A DNA stretch of 64,000 bases from Candidatus Woesearchaeota archaeon. GTDB lineage: Archaea; Nanobdellota; Nanobdellia; Woesearchaeales; GCA-2687795. The position numbers and the translations under genes are program-made. The notes beneath the pieces were generated by a model. It was not told the origin of the DNA. It ran no database searches and saw only the letters and a program-made list of their open reading frames with translations. Positions 43,140-51,394 of this stretch are shown here, one piece after another; positions within the stretch are counted from its first letter, which is position 1, and every line of letters begins with the position of its first letter. The stretch lies in the NCBI GenBank assembly GCA_002687795.1, contig NZBG01000003.1:29089-93088 (forward strand), written 5' to 3'.

Positions 43140-44225
43140 TTAAGATTCTCCAGAGAGAAAGCTTGTTTTTGCATCAAGATAATCAGCAACCCATAACATC
43201 CCCTCATCACAATAATAAAAAGGATTTTGATATGGTGTTCTGTTATTGTTGAACACTTCCAAGAAATTCCTATATCTATTGATGAGCGGTGTATATTCTC
43301 TAAGATACTTTCCTGCTTTCTGCCTGTCAACCTTGCTGACTACATTTATATAACACAATCCTAAATGTATCCAGTTTGTGTTGCCTTCATAATTGGGGCT
43401 TATAAGTTTTGTAAGGAAGAATTGTTTATCCATTCTAGAAGCCTTTGTATATTTTAATGGAAAAGGCTTGTCCAATCCTTCTTCTTCTATTTTTCTCATT
43501 GAGCTTTTTATCATTACTTTTGATGTAAAGACACCGCAATAATAAGGGAATGTGTTCGCGTCGCCGGCCATATACTTTTTTCCTGATAAGTCATCCAGGA
43601 AATATTCTCCTGTCCAGAAATTATCTCTTATGTTTTTCTTAAAATTATAATTTTTTAAAGAATTATTTAAGATTCTTATTTTCTTTAAATCATTATCCAG
43701 CATAGCAGCCATTATGTTATCATATAAAGCGGATTTTCTCATTGAATGGTCTTTTATAGAAGAAAAAGCCCTATCCTTTCTCACAAGACCGGTTTCCTTA
43801 TCTAATACAATATCATAAAATCTGTTTATTTCTTTGTTTAGAAAATCCTTATACTGATCAATTAAATCCCTGTTTCCTAATAATCTCAGGCTTCTTACTA
43901 AAAACGGCAAAGAATCAGGGGAATATGTTGGGAAATCAAAAGGATAATTATAAGGTGTGATAGTGGTTGTTACTTTGTTATGCCTGGAAAAGACTTTAAG
44001 CGCATACCTCAACGTTGAGTAAACCTTTTTCTTGTAGCCTAAATTTAATAAAGACTCTGTGCAAATCCCAAAGTCTCTTGTCCAGAATTCTCTGAAATGG
44101 CCAGTACTTGTCCTGAAATACTTGTTTTTCCAGCAATCCTCTATAATCTGTTTGCCTATCTCCTGGGGACTTCCTTTATATCTCTTTATTCCTGAAAGGA
44201 TTACCCTCAAGCGCCGCTTGAACAT
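43140..44225 (-). CDS. (alpha/alpha)6-barrel glycoside hydrolase-like protein
   Basis: 361 aa from the ATG at 44225; a longer in-frame start at 44270 would place a TATA-like ATATATATTAA (44241-44251) inside the coding region. Pattern FREFWTRDFGICTESLLNLG (near 44-63), NTNWIHLGLCYINVV and a late EGMLWVADYL resemble glucosidases of the GH15/GH63/amylo-1,6-glucosidase clan. No signal peptide, so probably cytoplasmic, working on storage or surface glycans. Catalytic acids not assigned. Confidence 0.7.
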   Translation of the reverse strand: MFKRRLRVILSGIKRYKGSPQEIGKQIIEDCWKNKYFRTSTGHFREFWTRDFGICTESLLNLGYKKKVYSTLRYALKVFSRHNKVTTTITPYNYPFDFPTYSPDSLPFLVRSLRLLGNRDLIDQYKDFLNKEINRFYDIVLDKETGLVRKDRAFSSIKDHSMRKSALYDNIMAAMLDNDLKKIRILNNSLKNYNFKKNIRDNFWTGEYFLDDLSGKKYMAGDANTFPYYCGVFTSKVMIKSSMRKIEEEGLDKPFPLKYTKASRMDKQFFLTKLISPNYEGNTNWIHLGLCYINVVSKVDRQKAGKYLREYTPLINRYRNFLEVFNNNRTPYQNPFYYCDEGMLWVADYLDAKTSFLSGES

Positions 44226-44293
44226 CCTCAATCCTTCCGGGATATATATTAATTGAAGCATGACCATCAACTATTATGAGTAAATCAATGAAA

Positions 44294-44392
44294 CGAGCCT
44301 GATGGGATTCGAACCCACGACCTATTGCTTACTTCTTCTTAACTAAAGTTGAATAGGAGGCAATCGCGCTATCCAGACTGCGCTACAGGCTC
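44294..44392 (-). tRNA. tRNA-Arg (anticodon CCT) with intron
   Basis: 99 nt. Acceptor GAGCCTG/CAGGCTC, discriminator G. D-stem GCGC/GCGC, anticodon stem ATTGC/GCAAT. The loop CTCCTA is followed by a 24-nt insert and A, a canonical 37/38 intron; anticodon CCT. T-arm GTGGG-TTCGAAT-CCCAT. Confidence 0.9.
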
Positions 44393-44479
44393 ATATAAAC
44401 AAGTAAAAACAGTTTTTGTTTTTAAGTTTATCTAATCTAAACCAAAACCTTTAATACATAATAGTTCCTGAATTACCTC

Positions 44480-45733
44480 ATGGACAAATTACTAACAGAA
44501 ATCCTAAAAACATTAAAACCCTCTAAAGAAGAAGAATCAGCTTTTATTAGTGTAACAAACAATGTTCTGAAAAGGCTAAACTCCAGCCTAAAAGACGCAA
44601 AAGCAATCCTGGGCGGCTCAGGAGCAAAAGATACATGGTTAAAAGGCTCCCATGATGTTGACATATTTGTCTTATTCAACTACAACAAATTCAAAGAGAA
44701 CCATCTCTCAACCTCAGACATCCTTGAAAAAGCCTTAAAAAAGAAATTCAAGGCTATCAAAAGAATCCCTGGCTCAAGGGACTACTTCCAGCTCAAAGAA
44801 AAAGGCTATGTGTTCGAAATAGTTCCAATCCTTAACATAAAAAAAGCAGAAGAATCATTAAACATAACAGACATAAGCCCATTGCATGTTGACTGGGTAA
44901 AGAAACATAAGAAACTTTGCGATGAAATAAGGCTCACAAAATCATTCTGTAAAGCCCAGCGAGTCTATGGCGCTGAAAGCTACATAAAAGGATTCTCAGG
45001 CTATCTCCTGGAAATCCTTGCCATCCACTACAAATCCTTCCACCAGCTATTAAAAAGCGCAGCAAAATGGAAAGAGCATGATGTAATAGACACTGAAAAA
45101 TACTACAAGAACAGCAAAGAAGCGCTCAACAGCCTCAACAAGTCAAAACTCATATCTCCCTTGATTGTAATAGATCCTGTCCAGAAAGAAAGGAACGTTG
45201 CAGCAGCGCTGGACGGGGAAAAATTTATCCAATTCAAAGAAGCAGCCAGAAAATTCCTAAAAAAACCTGACGAAAGCTTCTTTATTAAGAAAGAGCTTGA
45301 CACCAAGAAACTTAAGCAAAAAGCTGGAAAAGATAGATTCATCCTATTAGAAGCAGAATCATCCGGCAGCAAGGAAGATATCATAGGATGCAAGCTCCTG
45401 AAAGTGTTTAACTATATCTGCAGGCAGTTAACAGGAAACGATTTCAAGATAATAAACAATGGCTGGGACTTTGACAGGAAAAGCAAAGCCATTCTCTGGT
45501 ACATAATCGACAAAAAAAAGCTAAGTGATTCAAAAAAAGTAATTGGTCCTCCAGTAAAAAGTAAGTATCATGCCAAAAGATTTAAAGAAAAGCACAAAAA
45601 CGCATTCACTGAAAAGAACAGGCTTTATGCGAATGTTAAAAGAAAGTTCAGAGAGCCTTCTGCCATGATAAAAGGCATAATCAGGGAGGAGTATATTAAA
45701 GGGCTGGTAAAGAGAATAAAACCCAAACTATAG
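44480..45733 (+). CDS. cca: CCA-adding tRNA nucleotidyltransferase, class I
   Basis: 417 aa. The nucleotidyltransferase site GGSGAKDTWLKGSHDVDIFV (near 46-65) has GS and DxD; the archaeal class I body and tail domains follow (RVYGAESYIKGFSGYLLEIL; then GPP and basic end). It adds CCA to all tRNAs, matching the absence of encoded CCA in the window. Next to a tRNA gene but on the other strand. Confidence 0.94.
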   Translation: MDKLLTEILKTLKPSKEEESAFISVTNNVLKRLNSSLKDAKAILGGSGAKDTWLKGSHDVDIFVLFNYNKFKENHLSTSDILEKALKKKFKAIKRIPGSRDYFQLKEKGYVFEIVPILNIKKAEESLNITDISPLHVDWVKKHKKLCDEIRLTKSFCKAQRVYGAESYIKGFSGYLLEILAIHYKSFHQLLKSAAKWKEHDVIDTEKYYKNSKEALNSLNKSKLISPLIVIDPVQKERNVAAALDGEKFIQFKEAARKFLKKPDESFFIKKELDTKKLKQKAGKDRFILLEAESSGSKEDIIGCKLLKVFNYICRQLTGNDFKIINNGWDFDRKSKAILWYIIDKKKLSDSKKVIGPPVKSKYHAKRFKEKHKNAFTEKNRLYANVKRKFREPSAMIKGIIREEYIKGLVKRIKPKL

Positions 45734-45773
45734 CGAAACCTTTAAAAAAAGAAGCCCTTTTTACAATATAAAG

Positions 45774-45971
45774 ATGATAATACCTATCAGATGCTGGAGT
45801 TGCGGAAAGCCAATAGCTCATTTATGGGAAGATTTTAAAGAAAGAACAGAGAAAGGGGAAGACAGGAAAAAGGTATTAGATGAGCTGGGCTTGGAAAGAT
45901 ACTGTTGCAGAGTTATGTTCATGGGCCAGGTTGACCTTATAGACACAGCAGCAAGATTCAAGAAGTTCTAA
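45774..45971 (+). CDS. rpoN: RNA polymerase subunit Rpo10 (RpoN)
   Basis: 65 aa, complete. The zinc-bundle motif is CWSCGK near the start and RYCCRVMFMGQVDLID later. A structural subunit of archaeal RNA polymerase equal to Rpb10. TATA-like TTTAAAAAAAG about 30 nt upstream; one base before the next gene. Confidence 0.96.
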   Translation: MIIPIRCWSCGKPIAHLWEDFKERTEKGEDRKKVLDELGLERYCCRVMFMGQVDLIDTAARFKKF

Positions 45972-45972
45972 A

Positions 45973-47097
45973 ATGCCAGAAAAGGTTTCTGTTATTAAAT
46001 GCAGTTCTTATAACAAAGAAGAAGTTTATAATTCTGTTAAACAGTCTCTGGATAATATAGGCTTTAGATTCAAAGAAAACTCTACTGTTCTATTAAAGCC
46101 TAACATCCTTTCAAGTACAACGCCTGATAAAGCAGTCACAACTCATCCTAGTATTGTTGAGGCTGTGTGCAAACTATTGAAAGAGAAAAACTGCAAAGTA
46201 ATTATCGCAGAAAGCTCAGGATTCTCCGGAACAACAAAAAAAGCATTTGAGGTCTCCGGAATAAAAGAGGCAGCTGACAGGTATAATGCAGAGCTAATAA
46301 ACCTTGGCTCCTCAGCTTTAAGAAAAATAGAAAATAAAGAAGGTGTTGTTCTAAAAGAGCTTTACCTGCCTGAAATCCTGTTCAAAGTAGATATGATAAT
46401 CAATCTTCCAAAGCTAAAGACGCACTCTCTTATGCTTTACACTGGCGCAGTAAAAAACCTTTTTGGATTCATCCCTGGCGGAAGAAAGCAAAAGTATCAT
46501 TTAGTTGGAAGTACAAAAGAAAAGCTTGCCAAACTGCTTGTTGACATCTACCAGCTTGCCAAGCCAAATCTCACAATAATGGATGGTGTTATTGGCTTAG
46601 AAGGAAACGGTCCTGGTGTCTCTGGAATACCTATTAAAACAGGCATAATAATGGTATCAGAAAGCTGTCCTGCATTAGACATAATAGCTTCCGGCATTAT
46701 AGGCTACAACCCCTTTGAAATTCCAACCAATAAAGAATGTATAGAAAGAGATCTTGTAGACAAAGAATCAATCCAGGTAATCGGAGAGTTTGTGAAAGTT
46801 AACTATAAAAAACCCTCACCTCAAATCTCAAAAATTCCAAAATTCCTCTCTAACTTGGCATTCAAACACTCAATATCTTACCCCAAAATAAACAAAGAGC
46901 TATGCAGGAAATGCAGCATCTGTATTAACTCATGCCCTGCAAAAGCATTGCAGATGAAAGGTTACCCTGTTCTGGACAAATCAAAATGCATCAACTGCTA
47001 CTGCTGCCATGAGCTCTGCCCTCATAAAGCAATAACCTTAAAGAAATCAGCAGTTATCAGCCTTCTTATAAAGATAAAGGATGCTCTGAAGTTATAG
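45973..47097 (+). CDS. DUF362 domain protein with two [4Fe-4S] ferredoxin motifs
   Basis: 374 aa. DUF362 region: LLKPNILSSTTPDKAVTTHP, INLPKLKTHSLMLYTGAVKN, FGFIPGGRKQKYH. Its C-terminus has two clusters, CRKCSICINSCPAKAL and CINCYCCHELCPHKAI. Members are redox proteins of unknown partner. Begins one base after rpoN. A strong stem-loop with T run follows its stop. Confidence 0.88.
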   Translation: MPEKVSVIKCSSYNKEEVYNSVKQSLDNIGFRFKENSTVLLKPNILSSTTPDKAVTTHPSIVEAVCKLLKEKNCKVIIAESSGFSGTTKKAFEVSGIKEAADRYNAELINLGSSALRKIENKEGVVLKELYLPEILFKVDMIINLPKLKTHSLMLYTGAVKNLFGFIPGGRKQKYHLVGSTKEKLAKLLVDIYQLAKPNLTIMDGVIGLEGNGPGVSGIPIKTGIIMVSESCPALDIIASGIIGYNPFEIPTNKECIERDLVDKESIQVIGEFVKVNYKKPSPQISKIPKFLSNLAFKHSISYPKINKELCRKCSICINSCPAKALQMKGYPVLDKSKCINCYCCHELCPHKAITLKKSAVISLLIKIKDALKL

Positions 47098-47146
47098 ATG
47101 GGGACGCGCTAAAATTCTCTTCGAGAATTCACTGGCCCCCATTTTT
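47098..47146 (+). terminator. stem-loop terminator after the DUF362 gene
   Basis: ATGGGG (47098-47103) pairs with CCCCAT (47137-47142), and AATTCTC (47113-47119) with GAGAATT (47123-47129) around TTC; T5 follows. Shaped like an intrinsic terminator. The left arm TGGGGACGC repeats the antisense of the tRNA-Trp 3' end found 100 nt on, so it may descend from a tRNA end. Confidence 0.65.
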
Positions 47147-47200
47147 CTTGGAGATTCTATCTTCTGCTGAGAATTAAAGTCTTTAAATCAAAAAGAAAAA

Positions 47201-47314
47201 TGGGGACGCTGGGATTCGAACCCAGATCCAGCGGTATCTTCAGGGTCATTGCCTTTCGACTCATATCTCCAGTTACTGGAGCCGCTTATTCTAGCCAGGT
47301 TATACTACGTCCCC
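47201..47314 (-). tRNA. tRNA-Trp (anticodon CCA) with intron
   Basis: 114 nt. Acceptor GGGGACG/CGTCCCC, discriminator A. Anticodon stem AGCGG/CCGCT with CTCCAG, a 40-nt insert, then A: a 37/38 intron, the common site in archaeal tRNA-Trp. T-arm CTGGG-TTCGAAT-CCCAG. The D-stem is weak. TATA ATATTTAAATAAG (47339-47351) is upstream on the minus strand; the gene is divergent from the aromatic leader. Confidence 0.85.
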
Positions 47315-47362
47315 TTAGACTTAACATAAAAAAGCTTCTTATTTAAATATCTTGTCAAAAAC

Positions 47363-47373
47363 TTTATATATTA
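47363..47373 (+). promoter_or_regulatory. TATA box of the DAHP synthase leader transcript
   Basis: TTTATATATTA is centred about 28 nt before the leader ATG at 47396, so the leader peptide is expected on a leaderless mRNA, just as for the leuA leader. Confidence 0.65.
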
Positions 47374-47395
47374 TAACTGATTTCAGTATAAAATA

Positions 47396-47479
47396 ATGAT
47401 GGTAAAACAAACCAATTTAATATTGAAAGATTCTGTTTCAGATAGTTTTACCTTTAAATTCTTTTATTTCTTTTGGTAA
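47396..47479 (+). CDS. Phe/Tyr/Trp-rich leader peptide of DAHP synthase (candidate attenuator)
   Basis: 27-codon ORF; an ATG three bases later is an alternative start. Eight of the last ten residues are aromatic (SFTFKFFYFFW): six Phe, one Tyr and a final Trp just before TAA at 47477-47479. Only 85 nt separate it from the DAHP synthase, the first enzyme of aromatic amino-acid synthesis. A hairpin starts at the base after the stop. Leader peptides rich in the regulated amino acid are the hallmark of ribosome-mediated attenuation; the inclusion of all three aromatic end-products fits a gene shared by the three branches. Confidence 0.82.
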   Translation: MMVKQTNLILKDSVSDSFTFKFFYFFW

Positions 47480-47528
47480 GTGCATAGGATTTTCCTGAAT
47501 GCACCATTATCTCGACTTTTATTCTCTA
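47480..47528 (+). terminator. candidate attenuator hairpin before DAHP synthase
   Basis: GTGCAT (47480-47485) pairs with ATGCAC (47499-47504) and AGGA (47486-47489) with TCCT (47493-47496); a GA bulge separates them. A pyrimidine-rich stretch with TTTATTCTCTA (47518-47528) follows, identical to 2048-2058. The 5' arm is directly after the leader stop. An upstream stem TTTACC/GGTAAG (47447-47452, 47475-47480) could enclose the aromatic codons. Confidence 0.65.
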
Positions 47529-47564
47529 TAAATTTTTTAACAAAAATCCGGAGGACTAGAAAAA

Positions 47565-48644
47565 ATGATAATAAAAATGGAAATGGGAACAGATGAAAAG
47601 AATATAAAGAGAGTTGAAGCTAAAATAAACGAGCTTGGGTATGAAGTTGGAGAGATACATGGAACAACAAGAACAGTGATAGGAATAAAAGGAGATGTTT
47701 CAGAACTTAATGAAGACACTTTCATTCCTCTGCCTGGTGTGGAAGAGGTTATAAGGATAAGTAAACCCTATAAGCTAGCCAGTCTGGAATACAAAACCCT
47801 GCTGAATGGAGGAACTCCTGTATACACAAGAGTTAGTGTTGATGGCATTGAAATTGGAGGAGATAAGCTTGTAATTATGGCTGGTCCTTGCGCAATTGAA
47901 ACCAAGCAACAAATAATGGATGCAGCAAAGTCCATTGATAGAATCTTCCAAGAACAGGAACATATAGCCAGGCCTATACTAAGAGGAGGTGCCGATAAGC
48001 CAAGAAGCAGCCCATATTCTTTCCAGGGCTTAGGTGAAGAAGGGCTTGAATACCTGGCTGAAGCAGGGGAAAGATATAAAATGCCAACTGTAACTGAAGT
48101 AGTCAGCACAGAAAAGGTTGAACTTGTTAGCAAATATGTAAAGATTCTCCAGGTTGGCGCCAGAAATATGGATAACTTCGAACTGTTAAAAAGTATTGGG
48201 CAATCTGGGAAACCGGTTTTACTGAAAAGAGGAATGGCTGCAACTGTGGATGATCTACTACAATCTGCAGAATATATCCTCGATAATGGAAACAGCAATG
48301 TTATCTTATGCCTTAGAGGCACAAAATCCTTTGACAGCGGGAAAAACGGACCTTACAGAAACAACCCTGATGCTGCATATGCCGTGGCTCTAAGAAAACT
48401 TACCCCTCTTCCAACTGGATTTGATCCCAGCCATTCGACCGGAGCAAGGTATGCAGTTAAAGGAGTGGCTATAGGCGCTGTTTCTATGGGAGCTGATTTC
48501 CTTTTAGTAGAAGCTCACCCAAATCCAGAAAAGGCACTATGTGATGGGTCTCAAAGCCTGCATATGGAAGAACTAAGGGAATTAGTTAATGCAGCTAATG
48601 ATTTCAGAGGCTTATATAATCACCATTTCAATGGAAAAGATTAA
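47565..48644 (+). CDS. aroF: 3-deoxy-7-phosphoheptulonate synthase, type I-beta
   Basis: 359 aa. N-terminal ferredoxin-like regulatory domain (1-75) then the DAHP synthase barrel: MAGPCAIE (near 106-113), LRGGADKPRSSPYSFQGLG, LKRGMAATVDDLLQSAEYIL, DPSHSTGAR and VEAHPNPEKALCDGSQS. Condenses PEP and erythrose-4-P. The N-terminal domain binds Tyr/Phe in Thermotoga-like enzymes, so feedback inhibition adds to attenuation. Shine-Dalgarno GGAGG (47550-47554), 10-nt spacer. No other shikimate genes nearby. Confidence 0.95.
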   Translation: MIIKMEMGTDEKNIKRVEAKINELGYEVGEIHGTTRTVIGIKGDVSELNEDTFIPLPGVEEVIRISKPYKLASLEYKTLLNGGTPVYTRVSVDGIEIGGDKLVIMAGPCAIETKQQIMDAAKSIDRIFQEQEHIARPILRGGADKPRSSPYSFQGLGEEGLEYLAEAGERYKMPTVTEVVSTEKVELVSKYVKILQVGARNMDNFELLKSIGQSGKPVLLKRGMAATVDDLLQSAEYILDNGNSNVILCLRGTKSFDSGKNGPYRNNPDAAYAVALRKLTPLPTGFDPSHSTGARYAVKGVAIGAVSMGADFLLVEAHPNPEKALCDGSQSLHMEELRELVNAANDFRGLYNHHFNGKD

Positions 48645-48670
48645 TAACCTCTTTATTTTTTTATTATTTT

Positions 48671-49339
48671 ATGCAGGATTCCGACCCTCTGCTTGAAGAC
48701 CTAGAACAACCACCCTGGTGGAAAGGTCCATTGAGATGGATAATGGGCTTATTTCTTGTCCTTATAATAATCCTAATGGCAATACCTTATTACTCAATAA
48801 AGCTTGACCCAGAGCCAAAATACACCCCAAACACAGATGAAGTCTTATTTGGCACTAAACTGGAAACAAACAACTCAATAAAACTGGCTGATATAATTCA
48901 CTTAGGAGCCTTCATAAAGCCAGGAGACCCAGTTATAAAAAGAACAGCTGATAAAATAGTCTCCCTATCCTGCAGCCAGGGAAAAATCTGCCATGCAAAA
49001 GCCCTCTACTACTTTGTAAGAGACAACATTCAATATGTAAGCGACCCTATTGGCAAAGAATACATTGAAGACCCAAAAGAGGTCTTAATGACCTCCGCAG
49101 CAGACTGTGAAAGTGGCTCTATACTCTTATCATCAATGCTTGAATCAATAGGCATAGACACTCAATTAGTATTAATCACAGGCCATGCTTACATAAGGAT
49201 AAAACTCCCTGATGGGCTAAAAAGATACAAGATTGATGACTGGGTTTACCTTGACTGGACATGCAAAAGCTGCGAATTTGGAGAGATTCCCTGGAAGAAT
49301 GTAAGAAAGCAGGCAACTTACCTTGAAGTAGGAAACTAA
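48671..49339 (+). CDS. membrane-anchored transglutaminase-like protein
   Basis: 222 aa. One transmembrane helix (near 20-42, MGLFLVLIIILMAIPYY), then an extracytoplasmic transglutaminase-like core with the triad in DCESGSILLSS (Cys near 157), GHAYI (His) and YLDWT (Asp). The family includes proteases and peptide-modifying enzymes; in archaea usually surface-associated and uncharacterised. It ends overlapping a convergent gene by 4 bases. Confidence 0.8.
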   Translation: MQDSDPLLEDLEQPPWWKGPLRWIMGLFLVLIIILMAIPYYSIKLDPEPKYTPNTDEVLFGTKLETNNSIKLADIIHLGAFIKPGDPVIKRTADKIVSLSCSQGKICHAKALYYFVRDNIQYVSDPIGKEYIEDPKEVLMTSAADCESGSILLSSMLESIGIDTQLVLITGHAYIRIKLPDGLKRYKIDDWVYLDWTCKSCEFGEIPWKNVRKQATYLEVGN

Positions 49340-49635
49340 TTTCCACTAATCTCCTCAACAATCTCCTTCCCTGACTTCTGTATAACTAAATATTCATAGG
49401 CTTTATTTAACAATAATACAGCTCTCGGCAAATCATTAACCCTATACGTATTAGAAGACTTCCATTCCTTACCCTTCTTATACCTTCTCTCAAGCGTGAT
49501 TGTATAAAAATAGCTCACCTTATCATCCTTAACCCTCTTCCTGTTATTCCATATTGTCAGATATATAGAGCCGGACCTAAACTTCTTCTCAGGCAGATGC
49601 TTACCCTTAATTTCGCTTAAATCTATTTCAGGCAT
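49336..49635 (-). CDS. small beta-rich protein, possible ssDNA-binding/PC4-like
   Basis: 99 aa from the ATG at MPEIDLSEIKG, placed 25-30 nt after ATATATAATT-type TATA on the minus strand; a longer start exists but would cover the promoter. Strand-rich body (SGSIYLTIWNNRKRV, then SYFYTITLERRYKKGKEWKS) and a C-terminal helix (DLPRAVLLLNKAYEYLVIQ). The pattern of basic strands followed by one helix recalls PC4/PurA-type ssDNA binders; not confirmed. Confidence 0.6.
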   Translation of the reverse strand: MPEIDLSEIKGKHLPEKKFRSGSIYLTIWNNRKRVKDDKVSYFYTITLERRYKKGKEWKSSNTYRVNDLPRAVLLLNKAYEYLVIQKSGKEIVEEISGN

Positions 49636-49713
49636 TTTCAGGGTTTCCCTTGTTTTCCGGAAATATATAATTCTTACGAAAATCTTATATATTATCAGCA
49701 TTTTTGCTAATAT

Positions 49714-49890
49714 ATGGGAGACAATAAAGTCAGGATGCCCTCCTCAATGGGAGGACTTACAAGATACTTTGAAGACTATAAAAGCAAGATAACATTCAAG
49801 CCAGGGCATATAATAGTGTTGGTGGTAGTGGTAATCGTCGTAATGATAATTCTGCATACGCAGGGGTATGCTTTGTTAGGTCTAAGGTGA
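49714..49890 (+). CDS. secG: preprotein translocase subunit Sec61-beta
   Basis: 58 aa. Conserved MPSSMGGLTRYFED (near 8-21), then one transmembrane helix (near 33-48, IIVLVVVVIVVMIILH). The non-essential third subunit of the SecYE channel. The TGA stop forms part of the Shine-Dalgarno AAGGTGAG of the NAC gene, linking membrane insertion with nascent-chain binding. Confidence 0.92.
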   Translation: MGDNKVRMPSSMGGLTRYFEDYKSKITFKPGHIIVLVVVVIVVMIILHTQGYALLGLR

Positions 49891-49894
49891 GAAT

Positions 49895-50236
49895 ATGTTT
49901 CCAGGAATGAACCCAAGAAAGATGCAGCAGATGATGAAAAGGATGGGCATTGCCCAGGTAGAGGTTCCTGCTAACGAAGTTATTATCAAACAGGACGACA
50001 AAGAGATCGTGATAAGCGACCCTCAGGTCAGCAAGGTTAACATGATGGGCCAGGAAACTTTTCAGGTTGTGGGAACTATTAATGAAAGAGCTATTTCTAC
50101 AACACCTGAAATAAACGAAGACGACATAAAAACAGTAATGGAACAGACAGGCGCTGACAAAGAAAAGGTAAAAGAAGTTCTTGAAGAGACTAAAGGGGAT
50201 TTGGCTGAGGCTATTATTAAATTAAAAGAAGAATAA
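49895..50236 (+). CDS. nac: nascent polypeptide-associated complex protein
   Basis: 113 aa. NAC domain (VEVPANEVIIKQDDKEIVIS, MGQETFQVVG) and a C-terminal UBA domain (DIKTVMEQTGADKEKVKEVL). Archaeal NAC is a homodimer at the ribosome exit tunnel. Four bases after secG; its 3' end lies next to the antisense tRNA-Val. Confidence 0.96.
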   Translation: MFPGMNPRKMQQMMKRMGIAQVEVPANEVIIKQDDKEIVISDPQVSKVNMMGQETFQVVGTINERAISTTPEINEDDIKTVMEQTGADKEKVKEVLEETKGDLAEAIIKLKEE

Positions 50237-50240
50237 AAAA

Positions 50241-50342
50241 TGGGCCTGACCGGATTTGAACCGGTGATCCCCGCCAAGTCAAGGCGATGTCATAGCTTCT
50301 AGTTGCAAAGCAAGGCTTTACCAATCACTAGACCACAGGCCC
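50241..50342 (-). tRNA. tRNA-Val (anticodon GAC) with D-loop intron
   Basis: 102 nt. Acceptor GGGCCTG/CAGGCCC, discriminator A. Anticodon arm TCGCC-TTGACTT-GGCGG gives GAC with a normal 7-nt loop. The D-arm is far too long: about 25 extra bases with stem AAAGC/GCTTT between ATTGG and CTATGAC. Removing them restores a Val-like GTCTAG...GGCTATGAC arm. Exact splice points uncertain. T-arm ACCGG-TTCAAAT-CCGGT. Confidence 0.85.
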
Positions 50343-50411
50343 TTATATGCATGGATAATTGATTTAATATATAAAAATAACGTAATAATTAAATAGAAAA
50401 GATAATTCCTT

Positions 50412-50798
50412 ATGATTATGGCAAAGAAAATTATTCCAAATCCTGGAGCTTTACCTTTTTCAAAAGCAATTGTTTATGATTCTAAGTATGTGATGGAGCT
50501 TTCCGGGCAGGTAGGGCTTAACCCTGAAACAGGTAAATTAGCAGAAGGTATTGAAGAACAAACTAAGGCTACATTAGAAAATATAAAAGATGTTCTTAAA
50601 GAAGTTTCATGGAATCTGTCTAATATCGTTAAGGTAAGGATATTTCTTGCAGACATGAAAGATTATGCTAAGGTTAATGAAATCTATAGTAAATATTTCA
50701 CTAAAGATTATCCTGCAAGGGTTGCGCTTGCAGTTAAAGATTTGCCATTAGGCGCATTGATTGAGATTGAATGCACTGCTGTTGGTGATTCAGCGTAA
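50412..50798 (+). CDS. ridA: RidA family enamine/imine deaminase
   Basis: 128 aa (or 126 from the second ATG). Conserved PNPGALPFSKAIV, GQVGLNPETGKLA, EQTKATLENIKDVL and the C-terminal active-site region PARVALAVKDLPLGALIEIE with its Arg. Clears reactive 2-aminoacrylate-type intermediates. Leaderless-type start (TAATTAAATAG about 27 nt upstream). Confidence 0.93.
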   Translation: MIMAKKIIPNPGALPFSKAIVYDSKYVMELSGQVGLNPETGKLAEGIEEQTKATLENIKDVLKEVSWNLSNIVKVRIFLADMKDYAKVNEIYSKYFTKDYPARVALAVKDLPLGALIEIECTAVGDSA

Positions 50799-50830
50799 TT
50801 ATTATATAATAATAAGTATTTCTTTGCTAT

Positions 50831-51349
50831 ATGAACAAAGACCTCAAGAAATATCTCATAATATCAGGAATAGCTCTGCTCTTTTTGCTCTTATTCAAAA
50901 AGATTATAGTAATCTCACTGCTTGTAATCTCAAGCTTTGTTATCAGTTATATAATAAACGCCTTTGGCCTAAAAGCAATCGGTCTGGAGCTGGTAACCCT
51001 ATCAGCAGTCATCACAGGCAAGATATACGGCCCCTTAATGGGCTTTATCATTGCACTGGTATTAATCACTTTCCACCTTATAATGTCAGGCTACCTTGAT
51101 ATATACATCCTATGGATCATTCCAAGCTATGCCTTAGTAGGGATCTTAGCAGGACTTTTCTCAGGATTCAGCATAACCCAGCTAGGCATAGCTCTCACAA
51201 TATTGCTGAACTTCATTTACTTATTCTTCACCCTCATGTTTGCTGCCGGAAATCTAACCAAACTACTTCCTTATTCATTAAGCAATGTAATAATCAATAT
51301 TATACTGTTCTCAACCATAGCTAAGCCTTTGGTTGGTTTTATTAGCTGA
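50831..51349 (+). CDS. polytopic membrane protein, ECF S-component-like
   Basis: 172 aa with about five or six transmembrane helices. The central stretch AVITGKIYGPLMGFIIALVL resembles substrate-binding (S) components of ECF vitamin transporters, but no ATPase or T-component is nearby and the similarity is weak. Could be an unrelated small membrane family. Confidence 0.6.
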   Translation: MNKDLKKYLIISGIALLFLLLFKKIIVISLLVISSFVISYIINAFGLKAIGLELVTLSAVITGKIYGPLMGFIIALVLITFHLIMSGYLDIYILWIIPSYALVGILAGLFSGFSITQLGIALTILLNFIYLFFTLMFAAGNLTKLLPYSLSNVIINIILFSTIAKPLVGFIS

Positions 51350-51394
51350 TAAAAAACAAAACAATTAAATAACTAAATTAAACAATCATCCCAA

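Noticed and set aside
47201..47314. C/D-box guide RNA inside the tRNA-Trp intron
   Set aside because: The intron has a CTGA near its 3' end, but at 40 nt it is too short and lacks a convincing C box, unlike guide-bearing introns of some other archaea.
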